A DNA stretch of 64,000 nucleotides from Rhynchopus euleeides (lineage: Eukaryota > Euglenozoa > Diplonemea > Diplonemida > Diplonemidae): the NCBI GenBank assembly GCA_963210315.1, contig OY723273.1, forward strand, positions 1,488,001-1,552,000. The letters run 5' to 3'. The notes under the pieces were generated by a model. The model did not search any database and had not been told where the DNA came from. It saw only the letters and a program-made list of their open reading frames with translations. Both the position numbers and the translations under genes were made by a program. Positions 1-11,377 of this stretch are shown here, piece after piece (positions within the stretch are counted from its first letter, which is position 1; every line of letters begins with the position of its first letter).

Positions 1-2040
1 GGGAGTGCCCGGACTTTCGAACGCACGGTGGATTCTCTAGAGGAATGAGCGTACTCCGGGCAATGGCTGGGTGTGTGCATTTCTAGAGGAATGTCAAGGG
101 GGGAGATGTTGGTGTTCGGTGGGGTGCGTGTCGTGTCTTCGGAGCGCACGAAAGGGAGAGGAAATCATACGATGGGTGTGTCTGTAACCGTGTCATCAAG
201 GCCAGGGTTGGGGGAGGGAGGGGGTTCTCGGTGCGCTCTGCACTGCTGCAAAACATAGGGAAAACAAGCTGTTCTCGCGTGTGTGTGTGTGTGTGTGTGA
301 AAAAATTGTCCGTGGTCATCACAACAATCAAGTCAGATCCGATGATAGTTTTCTGTGCACAGGGCCGCTGCACCTTCAGCCTTGCGGGTGGGGTTGTAGG
401 GCGCAAATCAACGGTAAAATCAACAATTGGTGTATGCGCACCAAGTGCTAGGTGCCCCCTCGAACCCCCTCCAGTAAGCTCATCCGTCGGTTAAGATTGG
501 TGATCCCCGCATTCGCCGTCGAGGCGTGCGGCGTAAAGATCGTTCGAGATACCAGCACCTGTGTGGCGGCAGCGCTCAACTGTCCGCTGCCCTCCCGCTT
601 GCCCCTCGTTGTAAATCAGGCTGACGAGAGCCGGCTCACGTCAAAAGAACCGGAACATAAACTGAACCCTCAGAATCCCACCCGTTAACAATATCCCCGT
701 TCGATAGATACGGTTTCACAAAGCGTGCGCTCCACTGGGGCGGACACGCGGCGGCCCATTTTTTGACATGCGTCTGGGCGTTCGTGTATTTCTCAAACAT
801 CGAATCACCGCAAAAGGGGTTTATGCAGGAACCCATGCAGTGTTTCCGCGCGCTGTTTGCAAAATAAAAAATGGGCGAAAGTGAACCACTGCAAAGGTGC
901 AACACCACTAAGCGCTTTGTGAAACTGTGGATAGAGCAACCAGATGCACTTCTCTCGGTTAACAAAAACAACAAAAAACAAACAAATAAACGGTGGCCAG
1001 CTGCTGACACCACATGTGTGTGTGTAGATATTGTCTGGCGTGTTTCGGGAACACGTTCCAAATTGCCCCTTCCGCCCTTATTAATCGGAATGATCTTTTT
1101 TGGGATCGTTAATTTCGACCCCCCACCCCCCCGGGCATGTCACATTGCTAGAGGGTGTCTGGAGACTAGTCTTGCCTTCAATTTCGACAATCACCTCCCC
1201 CCCGGACATGTCCTATTGAGTACCCTGGCGCTCTTCGAACCCCCCTTCGTCCTCCCCCACCCACCCTGTGGACAGGCCATTTTTGCTTGACCTCATTTCA
1301 AACAAACCCCCTCCCCCCCTATTGCACTACCCGCACGCACCTCACATTTTATTCCAGCAACCTGCACCCACGTCACAGCCAATCAGGGTGTAAGGTGTGG
1401 TGCACGGGGGGAACTTCTGTGTGCGAAGCGTCGGGACGTCGAGAACACCCGCTGCGACGAGGCGGGGGCTTTTGTTGTGAGTGTTTTTTTCTTTTTTTTG
1501 TGCCACGTCACTTTTGTTGTTTTCTTTTGGAGGTGTGTTGGGGCAACGTCAACCCTGATTCTCTTTGGCCACCCCACCCCACCCTGAGTGACCCCCCTCC
1601 TGACGTTCTGCAGGCAGAGGACTAATTCCCTTTTTCTGAAGGGAGTCCTTCTCCCCACCCCTGCAGTGTGTGGTGACTACAAACAGGCCAAACCACCGCA
1701 AAGAAGGCTCGGGGGAGACTTGCCGTTTGTTGCCTTTCACTCTAGACAATCAAAACAAACCCCCCCCCCTCCCTGCAGCGGCACTGCCCGCTCTCTTTAT
1801 GTCTATGTGTGTCTGGGGGGGGGGTGGGGGGGGGGCGGGAGGTTGCCCATTCTCATAACAAGCTAGCCTCCCTTCAGCTCATGTGGCGTGACGGTGACCA
1901 CCCCTGGGGGATGGGAGGGGAGGGAGCGTCTCCTATCGCCTTTTTTTTCCAACAAAAAAAAACAGCCAGAGGCAGCCGGTAGGCTAAATACTATTGACTA
2001 TTGAGGGATCCAGGATCCCGAAAAAATTTACTCAAAAGTT
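1..2040. other. Non-coding, simple-sequence-rich stretch
   Basis: I see no supportable gene. The stretch has a (GT)n tract at about 279-299, several poly-C and poly-G runs and mixed-composition DNA. Open frames on both strands are short, low in complexity and unlike any family I know. A segment at about 1697-1760 resembles parts of 7020-7085 and 19965-20000, which suggests an old dispersed repeat. Confidence 0.5.
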
Positions 2041-2062
2041 ACCAAGAGGGGGGAAAATATAT

Positions 2063-2932
2063 TTACCCACTTTTTTCCTTCAGTGGTCCAAGGAGTAATG
2101 GGTTTTTTTTCCCACCATTTTTGGCGAGAGAAAAAGTATGAGGTACGGATGCACTCAAACAATGCGAGAATGCGGTTTTTGAAGGGAAAACCCCCGGAGG
2201 GAGAGAGGGGGGGGCGACCCCTTCCCCACCACCCCAGAATGGGAATATTACAGGAATAGTTGCCTTTGCCTTCATATTGTCCCGAGACATAGCATCACCC
2301 ACCAGGAGTCTCGGAGACGAGACAATGCCAAAAAGGAGTGCAAAGGTGGCAGGGGAGTACTGGGCACACCTGAAGGAAGGTGCGTCACGTGCCCTCAGAA
2401 GGATCCCGTACTTTGCGGACTGCTGGTCGGGCCCCTTCGCAGCACTAGACGAGGCTGTCAGCCGGTACGTCACCGTGGTCGGCTCCGCGCTAGCGATCTC
2501 CCCGGGGACCACCTCCAACAGCTCAAGCTTGTTGGGGATGCTGCTTGCCGTCTTGACCTTCTTGCCGGCACTATCGAAGCGATCGACAACCCCGAAGAGA
2601 ACTTCTGCGAAGCGGCAAGCAGCGAGCTTTGAAGTGGCCTCCCCGCCGCAGGTGTTGCACTTCACCTTTTTGGTCGTGGTGAGATCCGCGAGGTCCTTCA
2701 GCCCATCCAGCGCAAATGTCTCGTCCTGTTTTGCTTCCCACGTCCTGCCGCAGCACCACCACCAACAACCCGTCTGCGAGACCCTCACAGAAGGTGCACT
2801 TTGCAATGTACGTTCGGGAAAATGACGAGAGGCCACTCGGTGTTGGCAACGACACCGACTACGACAGCGATTTTGATTGTGACGAGGAGAACACGCAGGC
2901 TGTGCAGACTCAGGCTGCGCCTGAGTCTGCAC
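2063..2932 (-). pseudogene. USP-like (ubiquitin C-terminal hydrolase, C19) fragment in a mobile element
   Basis: No standard start is clear, and the reading frame begins inside a hairpin, so this is probably a fragment. Residues about 66-205 follow the C-terminal half of a ubiquitin-specific protease. A DETFALDGL segment comes first, then a zinc-ribbon pair CNTC (92-95), the palm strand VLFGVVDRF (111-119), a KKV/IPNKLEL segment, a YRL strand (156-158) and a final strand with KYGILLRA (174-181). The catalytic His of the usual GHY box is not apparent (KYG in its place), and the Cys box would lie upstream and is not seen. The frame then runs through low-complexity sequence into the left end of the element. 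The USP reading rests on motif spacing by eye. A related module occurs in the hAT transposase at 40008-43979. Confidence 0.4.
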
Positions 2933-2949
2933 AGCCTGCGTGTTCTCCT
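2885..2949. repeat. Perfect 31-bp inverted repeat with a 3-nt loop
   Basis: Positions 2885-2915 are exactly complementary to 2919-2949 with the loop TGC. Such a perfect arm is far beyond chance and would extrude as a cruciform or fold into a long RNA hairpin. It lies at the upstream edge of the USP-like frame. Confidence 0.9.
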
Positions 2950-3170
2950 GGTGATCGGTGCTGCACGACTAGAACTAGATTTGTGGTGCCGGGGAGGTGT
3001 TGGGTATGAAGACCGTTCAGGCTTTTTGATTTTTTCTAGATTCATGGTGTGGGAGGAGGGCGGGGGGGGGGGGTCGCAAACAACCGTCGGAAGCTGGGAA
3101 GACGGGAAACCGCGGCAAAAAAACGGTGTGCGTGAAGGAACTCCTGGACCAAAAAAGTGGGTAAATTTGT

Positions 3171-4140
3171 ACTATTTAGAATTGGGCAAAACCTGGAAAT
3201 GGGCACTATTTAACCGGATGGCTGGCCAGAGGAGTAAGTAAACAGAGGCTCTCTCACCCGCACGCCCCCCCCGGCACCCACTCGACACCCACACACTCTA
3301 TCCCTCCCCCGGGATGTCCTCCTCTCGTTCTGTAATATTCTCTTCGGCCGCTCTGGTTCTGTCAGTGGAGAGGTTTTCTCTGGAAGCAACGATGCAGGGT
3401 TGCGGAAGGGGTGGTGGTGGTGGTGGTGGTGGTGTGAGGTTTGTGATTCTGCATTCACCCCATCCCCCCCTCCATCCTTGGGTGCCCCTTATCCGGGTGT
3501 GGGGGAAGGGGAGAGAGGGGGGGGGGGGAGGAATAATCACCGCGAACAAACCCTGTGTGTTGTGAAGGGGATTTCCTTCCCTGCGTGCTCTGTCTGCACA
3601 CACACTGCGCCATGCAGTATACATCACGCAGCCGCCATCTGCGAAGCAAGTTCACCTTCTGATCTTGCCACCCCCCCCCCCCCCCCCCCACACCCCCTCT
3701 CTCTCTCTCGTGTACGTAAAGCGTGAACCTCCCCGTGAACATAACATCCACAGACTTCTCTCTCAAGCAAATGCCTTGGTATAATATCGTGCAGGCCCAC
3801 ACGCCTTGTGTTACACACAGCGGGGGTGTGGGGTGGGGTGGGGTGTGATGCAGTGTCGTGTTTCCTTGCTGCTGCCCTCCGCCCCCCTCCACCCCCCCCA
3901 CGTCACTGTGTGTTGCGTACGTCGACAGCACACTGCCACACGAGATTCCGCTGCGCTCTCCGGTTTTCAACACTGGTTTTTATCCCACCCCCCCCCCCCC
4001 CCCTGGGTTATCGAGACACGGCTGTCTCCTCTGTCTCTGTTACTAACCTTTTCTTTGTTCCCCGGGTTCGTCGCTCAAACGACGCCCCTCTGTCTGTTTG
4101 CATTTCCCCATCTCTTTATTCAGTGTTTAAGATACTGTTA
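3171..4140. other. Non-coding stretch with GGT, GA and C tracts
   Basis: The stretch holds (GGT)n at about 3409-3433, a long C run near 3669-3690, a CT tract, and further C runs near 3990-4005. No gene is visible. A CT-tract segment here (3690-3790) resembles in layout one at 8364-8480. Confidence 0.5.
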
Positions 4141-4460
4141 TGAAAAACGGGGCTTAGCCCCGGTTTTCGAGATTTTGCCCCGAAAAACCGGGGGTGCCTC
4201 TTTTTTTTTTTCACCGGGATTTTTCCAGGGTATAAGATAGACTTTTTTTCTGGCGCCGTTTTCCGGTTTTTCTGGTTTTGAAAGTTTTTCGCGCGCGCCT
4301 TCGGCGCGCGCGACCCGCGCAAACCCTCCCAGAATCTGAGAGGGCCCGGTGCCTGCGCGCGTCCTGTCGTACTGAGGCTGCTTGGTGGGGCAGGCGCAGC
4401 AGCTGCTTTGAAAGTTTGGACTCTCGGCCAAAAAACCGGTCTGGTGTAATTTTTTTACGC

Positions 4461-4520
4461 AGGGGGGTCTGGGGGGCGGAGCCCCCCAGCCGCCGGAGGC
4501 CACGGTAGTGAACATCTGTT
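4461..4520 (+). repeat. 60-bp G-rich hairpin module, copy 1
   Basis: The module contains CTGGGGGGCGGAGCCCCCCAG-type palindrome (9-bp stem, GGA loop), then a CCGCCGGAGGCCACGG block and a GTGAACATCTGTT tail. Near-identical copies occur at 5571-5628 (minus), 7591-7650, 7748-7806 and 38067-38121 (minus). Confidence 0.85.
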
Positions 4521-4928
4521 CCCTACAGTCTGGATTCGCTTGTAAGTAGGAAGGCTTCGCTGATCGCAGCCCGGCCAGCAGGAGATCACTGGTCCTTGAG
4601 GGTTCAACCTTCAGGGTGGAGGAGGACGGGGGAGCGACCACTCGTGACAGGTGTGCGTTGTGGGTGGAGTGGGTGCACGACAGAATGGCCAAAGGGTCCA
4701 CGAGATCTCTGCACACATTCCGTTATCGAGGAGATGGGCTAGCTGTGACGACAGGCAACAAACAAATCTCATCTGTTAGTTGCCCCCAATAGGCTTGGCG
4801 ACCTTCAAGACTGCTTGAAATTCGTTCGTGTTCTCGTCTCAGCCCTCCAGACAAGCAGATCTGTCTCGAGTTGGTGGGCTGTCGCCATGTATTCGATGGC
4901 ACCGAGTGACGCTGCACAGAGGCAGACG

Positions 4929-4980
4929 ACACGGTGAACTCCAGCGGAGGTTACCCTACCTCCGCTGGAGTACACCGTGT
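4929..4980. repeat. 23-bp hairpin with a 6-nt loop
   Basis: Positions 4929-4951 pair with 4958-4980 with one mismatch. The loop is TACCCT. It is a pre-miRNA-like or small foldback structure with no ORF around it. Confidence 0.8.
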
Positions 4981-5455
4981 GTCTCCCATGAATCTCAACC
5001 AGCGGGAGTCTTAGCGTAAATTAGCTGGAAAATAGACTCCCGTCTTCAGTACAGACTGCAGTCTTAGACCCCTCTTAGACACTCGCTAGGGTGGCTGGAG
5101 TCCACCATGTGTGCACCTTCAAAACAGAAGAGACCTGCATGACGAGGGCATCACCACCCACCGGGCCACCCGCTAGGTCCATTTTTCTTCTCCGCTTCTC
5201 TGCCTTCTTTGGACTATTTGAGCTCTGTGCGGATCACGATGGGGTCACTTTCTATTTTTTTATGGCGTTTTTTCTGACTGTTCTACTGTCCCAAAGTCAC
5301 AAAAAAACCCGCCAAAAATGAGACCGACCTTTTTTTTTTTTCCCAGAAAACCGGGAACCGGGAAACCCTGGTTTTGAAAACCGGAAAACCAGACCTATCT
5401 TATCCCCTGATTTTTCTGAGATTCTGTCCGGGTACTATTCCAGGGTACTTTTTGG

Positions 5456-7275
5456 CCAGAGGAGGCCGGGGCCAAGAGCACAGTGCCCTGCCCCAGGCGT
5501 TCGCCCGATGAACCTGTTGAGCACAAGGTGCACGTTGACGACATGCGGCGTGCGACTATGGAGCAGAATCAGCTGTTCACTACCGTGGCCTCCGGCGGCT
5601 GGGGGGCTCCGCCCCCCAGACCCCCCTGTGGCCTGTGCATGTCCAGAACCAAGTCTGCAAGGGCAACCTGCGGTGATTTCAACACCACCACGCTCTCAAG
5701 AACGCCTTCCTCATCGACTGGCTCCTTCGCGTTGACGACAAGAAGGAGCGCGCTCCTCTCGGACCTGGCAGCGGCGGCGAAGTCAGTCCCCTGCAGACTC
5801 TCCACCCTGCCCATCCCAGTTGAGTGGCGTGGGGTGGTGTGTTGTGGGAAGGGAAAGCCCTTCCATTTGGGGAAATGGCCGAAATTTTACCCCCGATTAC
5901 CCCCGGTTTTCGGCGCGCAGCCCGGAACCCTATCTTTTACCCTGTCTTTATTCTTCTCTTTTTTTTTGCGATCATTCCCAAAGCAGGGAGGAGGGGATGG
6001 ATGGATGGATGGGTACAGGGGGTACATAGCATTCCTCAACACACGCCAGAGTGAAATCCTCCGAACGTAGGAGAGCCCACAGCCATGTGAGGATGAAGTG
6101 TTCACAGCCTTAAAAAAACAGCACATCGCTCTCCCTCTGGGTGAGGTTGTGTGGTTTCTGGATGGAAGCGTCAACCGAATCACAAGGATTTGAAAGGTTG
6201 CCAAGCAAGGCATACTGAACGGGCAGATACGAAGTGACATTTTTTTTGTTGCCTCTGTGTGGCAGAGTAGGGGTGTGTGTGTGTGTATGGGGGGGGGGGT
6301 CAGTCACAAGGAGTCTTTTGTTTTCCTTTGCAAGGGGGCCAACCTTCTGGTTAGCCTGCGCATAATGAAAGTCGGGATGCAGCATCCCGAACCCCAGATT
6401 GCCCCACGCCCCCCCACCCCCACCCTCACCCTCACCCTCCGCACACGACATCACACCTCCTCACACATCACACGGCAGATTTCGCCATTCAGGTGTTCGT
6501 GGATCACCTCTTCCCCTCCTTCTGTTGATCCATGAGCAGGTTGCTTCTGCACAACTCCCCTAAGACCCACGCCCTCTTAACCACCCTTCCCCCCATCCCC
6601 CCCCCTGGTGTCTTTGCTGCAGTCTTTTTCTAGCCAGAACAAGAGGGGGGCTTCCGGTGGAAGCCCTCCGATTGAATCCCGGCCAGGGGGAACAGTTGTG
6701 TTCACGGCCCAAAAAAATCGTTCAAAATTGTTCAAACTGAGTAGGTGTCGGGAGGGGGGAAACGGGGGTTAACAAAAGTTAGTTGGTTCTTCGAATGCAG
6801 TTGACATGCAAAACCAGCCGCGGGGGCCTTCGCAGTGACCATGGTTTTCTTTTGCACCTTCTTGGCTACACCGAATTGGCTAACACAGTATTGTGCGTGC
6901 TGGGGCGGGGGTGGTGGTGGCGGTGGCGGTGGTCGTTCTCAGCAATTAAATAAGGGGCAGTGCGCCCACCCCCCCACTCCCCTTCTTCCTCGGGCAACGG
7001 CCCTGCCTCCCTCCCCACCCAAGAGAAGGCGCTGGAGAGGAGGCTTGCTTAACTGCCTTTCACCCTCGACAATTAAACCCCCCCCACCTCCCCACCCAAG
7101 GCAAGAGAGCTGCACCTGTTGCTCGTATAATCTAGAAAAGCGAGTCTGCTCGCTAATGATTGATCCCTGCGCGCGCCGCTTTCGCCGATCTTTTTTTTTT
7201 GTTGAAAAAGCGCCTTCACATCGACCACCCCCTCGACCCCACCCCTCCTCTCCTCGCCATGTCTGTGTAGTTGTA
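5456..7275. other. Non-coding stretch with microsatellites
   Basis: No supportable gene. It has a minus-strand copy of the 60-bp hairpin module (5571-5628), a GATG microsatellite near 5997-6012, a GT/G tract near 6273-6298 and a GGT/GGC tract near 6905-6932. The rest is mixed sequence with C runs. Confidence 0.5.
5571..5628 (-). repeat. 60-bp G-rich hairpin module, copy 2
   Basis: This is the reverse complement of the module at 4461-4520, including the GTGAACA tail and the palindromic core. Confidence 0.85.
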
Positions 7276-7590
7276 GTCCGGGTCAGGCCTGTGCCTAAAT
7301 ATGGCCAAAAATCGTCAAAAACGAGAGTTTACACCCAACTTTTTTCCCACTTTTTTCCTTCGGCGCTGGTCCCTTTTTTTAGCCCAGAACACGGTATTTC
7401 AGCGCGAAAACACGTTCTTTTGCTGCATTTGCACACAACCAATTCGCAGCTGGGCTGGGGGTCTCCTTTTTTTTGCGTTTTGTTTTACAGGATCTCGCCT
7501 GATATGGGAGCCTCCCGCGATGGTGCTGGAACCGATATGCCACAGCCCCGTACGCGCAAGGACTTGGCTCCAAGACCAGGCACAAGCCAC

Positions 7591-7650
7591 AGGGGGGTCT
7601 GGGGGGCGGAGCCCCCCAGCCGCCGGAGGCCACGGTCGCGAACGTCCGTT
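7591..7650 (+). repeat. 60-bp G-rich hairpin module, copy 3
   Basis: It shares the palindromic core and the CCGCCGGAGGCCACGG block with copy 1. The tail differs at a few bases. Confidence 0.85.
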
Positions 7651-7747
7651 GGCCTGGTCCCATAGTCGCATACGCTCAAGTACAACACAACTGACAGATA
7701 TCACATGTCGCATGGGGACGATTAATTGTCGCGCAAAGACACGCCGC

Positions 7748-7806
7748 AGGGGGGTCTGGGGGGCGGAGCCCCCCAGCCGCCGGAGGCCACGGTAGTGAAC
7801 ATCTGT
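7748..7806 (+). repeat. 60-bp G-rich hairpin module, copy 4
   Basis: It is nearly identical to copy 1 through the GTGAACATCTGTT tail, although it lies in a different element. Confidence 0.85.
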
Positions 7807-8192
7807 TGGTTTGAGCTCGAGAGCAAGCCTCTGGTCGATGCCATCCCGTGGGAGGTCGCCCGTGGCCTCGTCTTCGTCGTCACTTCCGAGTTCTTGCACA
7901 GCCTCCGATTATTCACGGAGGCTGTACAATAACTTGGAAGTGCTCAAACAACCACCCGCGGCCACGGGCACCGTGGTCGCGAGCAGCTGCAGGACGGCAC
8001 TCAGCACAGCACCCGCGTCAGCGGGGGTGCGGAGCGTGCCCAAAAAAGGTCAGGCATATCCCCCCAAAAAGAATCCTAAAAACCCCCAAAAAAACCCCCA
8101 CCAAAAATATGGGAAGAAAAAAGTGGGAACTTTTTTCCCCTGAGGCCGACCCTTACATCTACATCCGACTTAGGCACAGGCCTGGTCCGGGT

Positions 8193-9903
8193 GCCGCTTT
8201 AAAAAAAAACTGCTGGTGCTGTGCAGGGAGAAGACAGCAGGGCTCCCCCAGCCCCTCCTCCTCTGCTGCACACCAGGTGTCGAATGCAACGCTTTCGAAG
8301 AGCATTTTTTTTGAATATTCCCCCCCACCCCACCACCACCCACACACCACACGTCCTGGCACCCCTCTCTCTCTCTCTCTCTCTCTCTACCTAAGTGTGA
8401 ATATCCCTGTGATGAGAATTTCCATGTATTTCTCTCTCTCTCTCACTCGCTCCCCAGTTTTTCTATAATATCATCAGCATGCCATCCCACACAGCAAGAA
8501 GTAACTTCTCCTGCAGTCTTCCGTCTGCAACACGGGAGAGATGGGAGTGCTTGTGGTGCGTCTTGAGATTGGGGTGTAAGGCGGGGCGTGTTGCAGAGGT
8601 AACCCAACGCCCGGGCCCAGCTGTTAGACAGCCTCCAAGGAAGGCTACGGTTTGGCCCGTGATCGTGGGGTGGGATCGGTTGGTCGGTGTTTTCTCGGGG
8701 GGGGAGGGGGGGGGGGGTGTCCTCTCCCCGTCTCTTCTCTTCTCTTCAGATTTGCACCGAGCACAGTTTTCCCCTAAAATAGGGAGAAGAATGTACCAAA
8801 AAAAATGCACCCTTCTGCACCCGCGGAGCGAAGACTCTCGGAACGTCCTGACTCTGCACTGGCGGGGCACTCGCGTCTTCTCATCTCATGGGGGTGTCTG
8901 CCTGGGTCTTCCCTCTCTCGCTCTCCCGTATCTTCTGTCTGGGTTTTCCACAAAAAAAAAGGAGAACCAGTTGCGCTGATGGGGCCCCCCCTGCCCACCG
9001 TCTGTTCTTACCTTCTTTTTTTTTGCCTTTTCTTAAAATATGATGTCCGTCCGCCCAGTAAACCCACCCTCGCCTTGTCTCCATTTCACTCAAGCAGCCA
9101 CCCCCAAAATCTGGCCGTTGCACACCCACCTCTCTCCCCTTGGATATACATGGCCGCTTCCAAGATACACGACTCATCTCACAGAGCCACGTTTCGCGAG
9201 CGCAATATTGGTTGCTGTGTTCAAGCTCCCCTGAACACCTGGCCTAAATAATCTGAGTTGGCCGCCCCCCCCCCACCCCCACCCCCGCTTTTCTTTTGAG
9301 AGGTGATTCCTTGGCAAACCACATAGGAACCCACACACACACAGCTTGCCTTCAGAACTCTCACTCTTTCCCTTTTTATGGTGGGGTGCGGGCACGTGTT
9401 GTGGTCGCTGCACCAGAGGGGCCTGTTCGGGGGTGCCTCCCCTCCCCGTCTATCCATCCCCTCCCCTCCCCTCACCTGCCCCCCCACTCCCCCCCCCTCC
9501 CCTCCCCTCCTCCAAACAAATGAGGCAAATAAAATGCGGCGTGACTCATCCAGATCACCGCTTGGGTGTTTGGTTTTGTCCTGCGCTCCTTCAAAAATAA
9601 CTTAAAACTATGATCGTGTGTGTGACGGCGGAGATTCACGTCAAGAGCAAAGTGCTCGGAGTGCTCTCCCTCGTCTGAGACTAGCATAAAAGGATTCACG
9701 GCGTGTCTCTGTATAGTGGAAAATGCCATCTGAGTTCGCTTAGTGGCACCTACACTGAACAATAAAGCTTAACGTGTGTGTGTGTGTGTGTGTGGACCTG
9801 TTTCTGTAGGAAAGGTTCTGTGGGAATCTCGAGACAATCTAGACGTGCCGTTTGCATATTTGTCGGATTCTTGTTGGTGCATCCCCGCGTTTCGTAGGGA
9901 GAA
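8193..9903. other. Non-coding stretch with CT and C tracts
   Basis: No gene is supported. It has a (CT)n tract at about 8364-8388, another CT run at about 8430-8450, G runs near 8700-8717, C runs near 9266-9290 and 9480-9500, and a GT tract near 9775-9793 just before the next element. Confidence 0.5.
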
Positions 9904-10354
9904 CACCACGGACTAGTCGCCCGGACGACTAGTCGGGACGACGGGTGAAATGACGACGGGTGAAACGACGGGTCCACCCGTCGAGTCGACGGGTGGCACC
10001 CGTCGGCACGACGGGTGAACCTGCTGAAACGACGGGTGTTCCAGCCATTTCCTGTTGATATGGGCCAATTTCCATTGAAAACTAGGGGAGTACCTTGCAT
10101 GGCATCAGGTTATTTTTCACGCCGAGCCATCTTCCCTGCACAGACCCACCCCCCCATTACTTTCCATTTACAATTCCTTTGGTTCCCATTGGTGAAGGGG
10201 CTGCCCACCGGTGGACCGGGGTGAGCCATCCAGGTGGGCAGGGGGCCTGGGGGTGGGGCCTCAAAACAACTCCCTCCCACGACGTCACCCCGCTCTCGAG
10301 GACAAACAAATCACCTACGTACCTGAACTGCCAAACACCCCCCCCCCCCCTCAC

Positions 10355-10969
10355 TTACGGGTGCGCGGATCTCATGTGCTCGTCGCGCTTTACAGTGGTT
10401 TTAAAGAGCTCGAAACAAACACAGCAACGCTTTTGTGTCAGCACGCGCGAATGGTGACTGAGGTAGTGCTGGCTCAGTCCCTTCGATTTTGTCCGTTTGC
10501 CGCACTCCTGGCATGTGACAGTGCAAGTCTGACACGGCGCGTTGTTTTGTGGCCGATGTGCAGCATCATAATGCGCAAACAGTGCTTCTCTCGTGTGGAC
10601 AACTTTGGAGCACACAATGCAGATATGCTGCTGCACAGGCACTGTACCGGATGGCGTTGGTTCTGGCACTTCTGGCACATCCTCGCTGTTGCCCCAGGAT
10701 TTGGACTTGCAGATGCATGCGAGCAGCGTTGCCTTTGGAGTGGTGTTTTCTGGGTCGCCCAGAAATTGTTGGCCCCATCGCCCCCTTTTTGTGACGTGAG
10801 ATCCAAGGCCGAGGGACTCGAGTCTCCGCTGCAGTGCTGCCGTTGCTCCCTTCCAACAAGCGTTCCTCGCAGTGACACAGCAGCAAAGCTTTATCGCGCC
10901 GAACTTCAGGAGGGTCGGGGTGCTCGGTTGGTCCAGCAGGCCGCACCCCTTGCCTTTGGTCCTCTGCAT
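10355..10969 (-). CDS. Element-borne C2H2 zinc-finger ORF
   Basis: The frame gives 204 residues. The last ninety contain three candidate C2H2 fingers: CIVC...HYDAAH, CQEC...HYLSHH and CCVC...HMRSAH, with the usual 11-12 residue spacing between the Cys and His pairs. Upstream residues look unstructured. The frame overlaps the end of another open frame (10906-11206), so the two may be one gene broken by a frameshift or joined by splicing. A role as the DNA-binding protein of the element is likely from its place between the inverted ends, but no catalytic domain is seen. Confidence 0.5.
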   Translation of the reverse strand: MQRTKGKGCGLLDQPSTPTLLKFGAIKLCCCVTARNACWKGATAALQRRLESLGLGSHVTKRGRWGQQFLGDPENTTPKATLLACICKSKSWGNSEDVPEVPEPTPSGTVPVQQHICIVCSKVVHTREALFAHYDAAHRPQNNAPCQTCTVTCQECGKRTKSKGLSQHYLSHHSRVLTQKRCCVCFELFKTTVKRDEHMRSAHP

Positions 10970-11206
10970 TTCTCGCTCAGGTTTCCCTTTCGGTATTCAG
11001 CCTCTTCGCGCAGAGGGGTTTCCTTCTTCGCGACAGTTTTTCGCGAGAGCCCGAGTTGAGGGGGTTTCTCCCCGGCCTCCGCCACCTTCTGACGCAACGC
11101 TTTCGACATCTCCCCACACTTGCGGCCAGACAGCTGAGCATCGAACCTGTGCTCACGCAGGCCTTCTCCCACCAGGGCCAGGCGGATATCCTCCTCGACC
11201 GGCATG
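10906..11206 (-). CDS. Element-borne ORF of unknown function
   Basis: A likely ATG at 11206 is preceded on this strand by TTGCAGGAGGCACC, which could be a 3' splice site followed by a short leader. The roughly 100-residue product is rich in Lys, Arg and Glu. Its end overlaps the zinc-finger frame in another phase. I do not recognise a family. Confidence 0.3.
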
Positions 11207-11377
11207 GTGCCTCCTGCAATGGAAGAGTGAGTGCAGCTTTGATAGTGGCTAGTTGATACCCAAATGTTGAAACCGTAGAGAAAAAGGCACAAGTGATCAT
11301 TTACCAGGGTCAGAGGTCAGGGGCTTGGGGCTGTCAGTATTTCGCTGATGCATCATGTTTCTCTCCTCCTGGCTCGC

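Larger units (their letters stand above)
2045..3170. mobile_element. Decayed transposable element with imperfect inverted ends
   Basis: The ends are loosely complementary. A TTTACCCACTTTTTT block followed by a GGTCCAAGGAG block near 2060-2095 faces CTCCTGGACC and AAAAAAGTGGGTAAAT near 3141-3167. Between them lie a minus-strand USP-like ORF fragment and a near-perfect long hairpin. No target duplication is clear. The match of ends is visible but imperfect, so the boundaries are approximate. Confidence 0.4.
4146..5455. mobile_element. Possible degenerate inverted-repeat element
   Basis: The left part (about 4215-4285) contains CCAGGGTATAAGATAG followed by CCGGTTTTTCTGG-type sequence. The reverse complement of about 5340-5425 gives a similar CAGGGGATAAGATAG and GGTTTTCCGG series. 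This suggests eroded terminal inverted repeats, but the ends are A/T- and CCGG-rich and easily mis-aligned. No ORF is convincing. One copy of the 60-bp G-rich hairpin module lies inside at 4461-4520. Confidence 0.3.
7284..8184. mobile_element. hAT-type non-autonomous element
   Basis: The element starts CAGGCCTGTGCCTAA and ends with the complementary TTAGGCACAGGCCTG. It is flanked by an exact 8-bp duplication GTCCGGGT at 7276-7283 and 8185-8192. An 8-bp duplication with CAGG ends is the hallmark of hAT transposons. No transposase ORF remains. Two copies of the 60-bp hairpin module lie inside, so those copies entered after, or travel with, this element. Confidence 0.85.

Noticed and set aside
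6640-6700. tRNA-like GATTGAATCCCGGCC segment
   Set aside because: No acceptor stem, D-arm or anticodon arm can be drawn around it.
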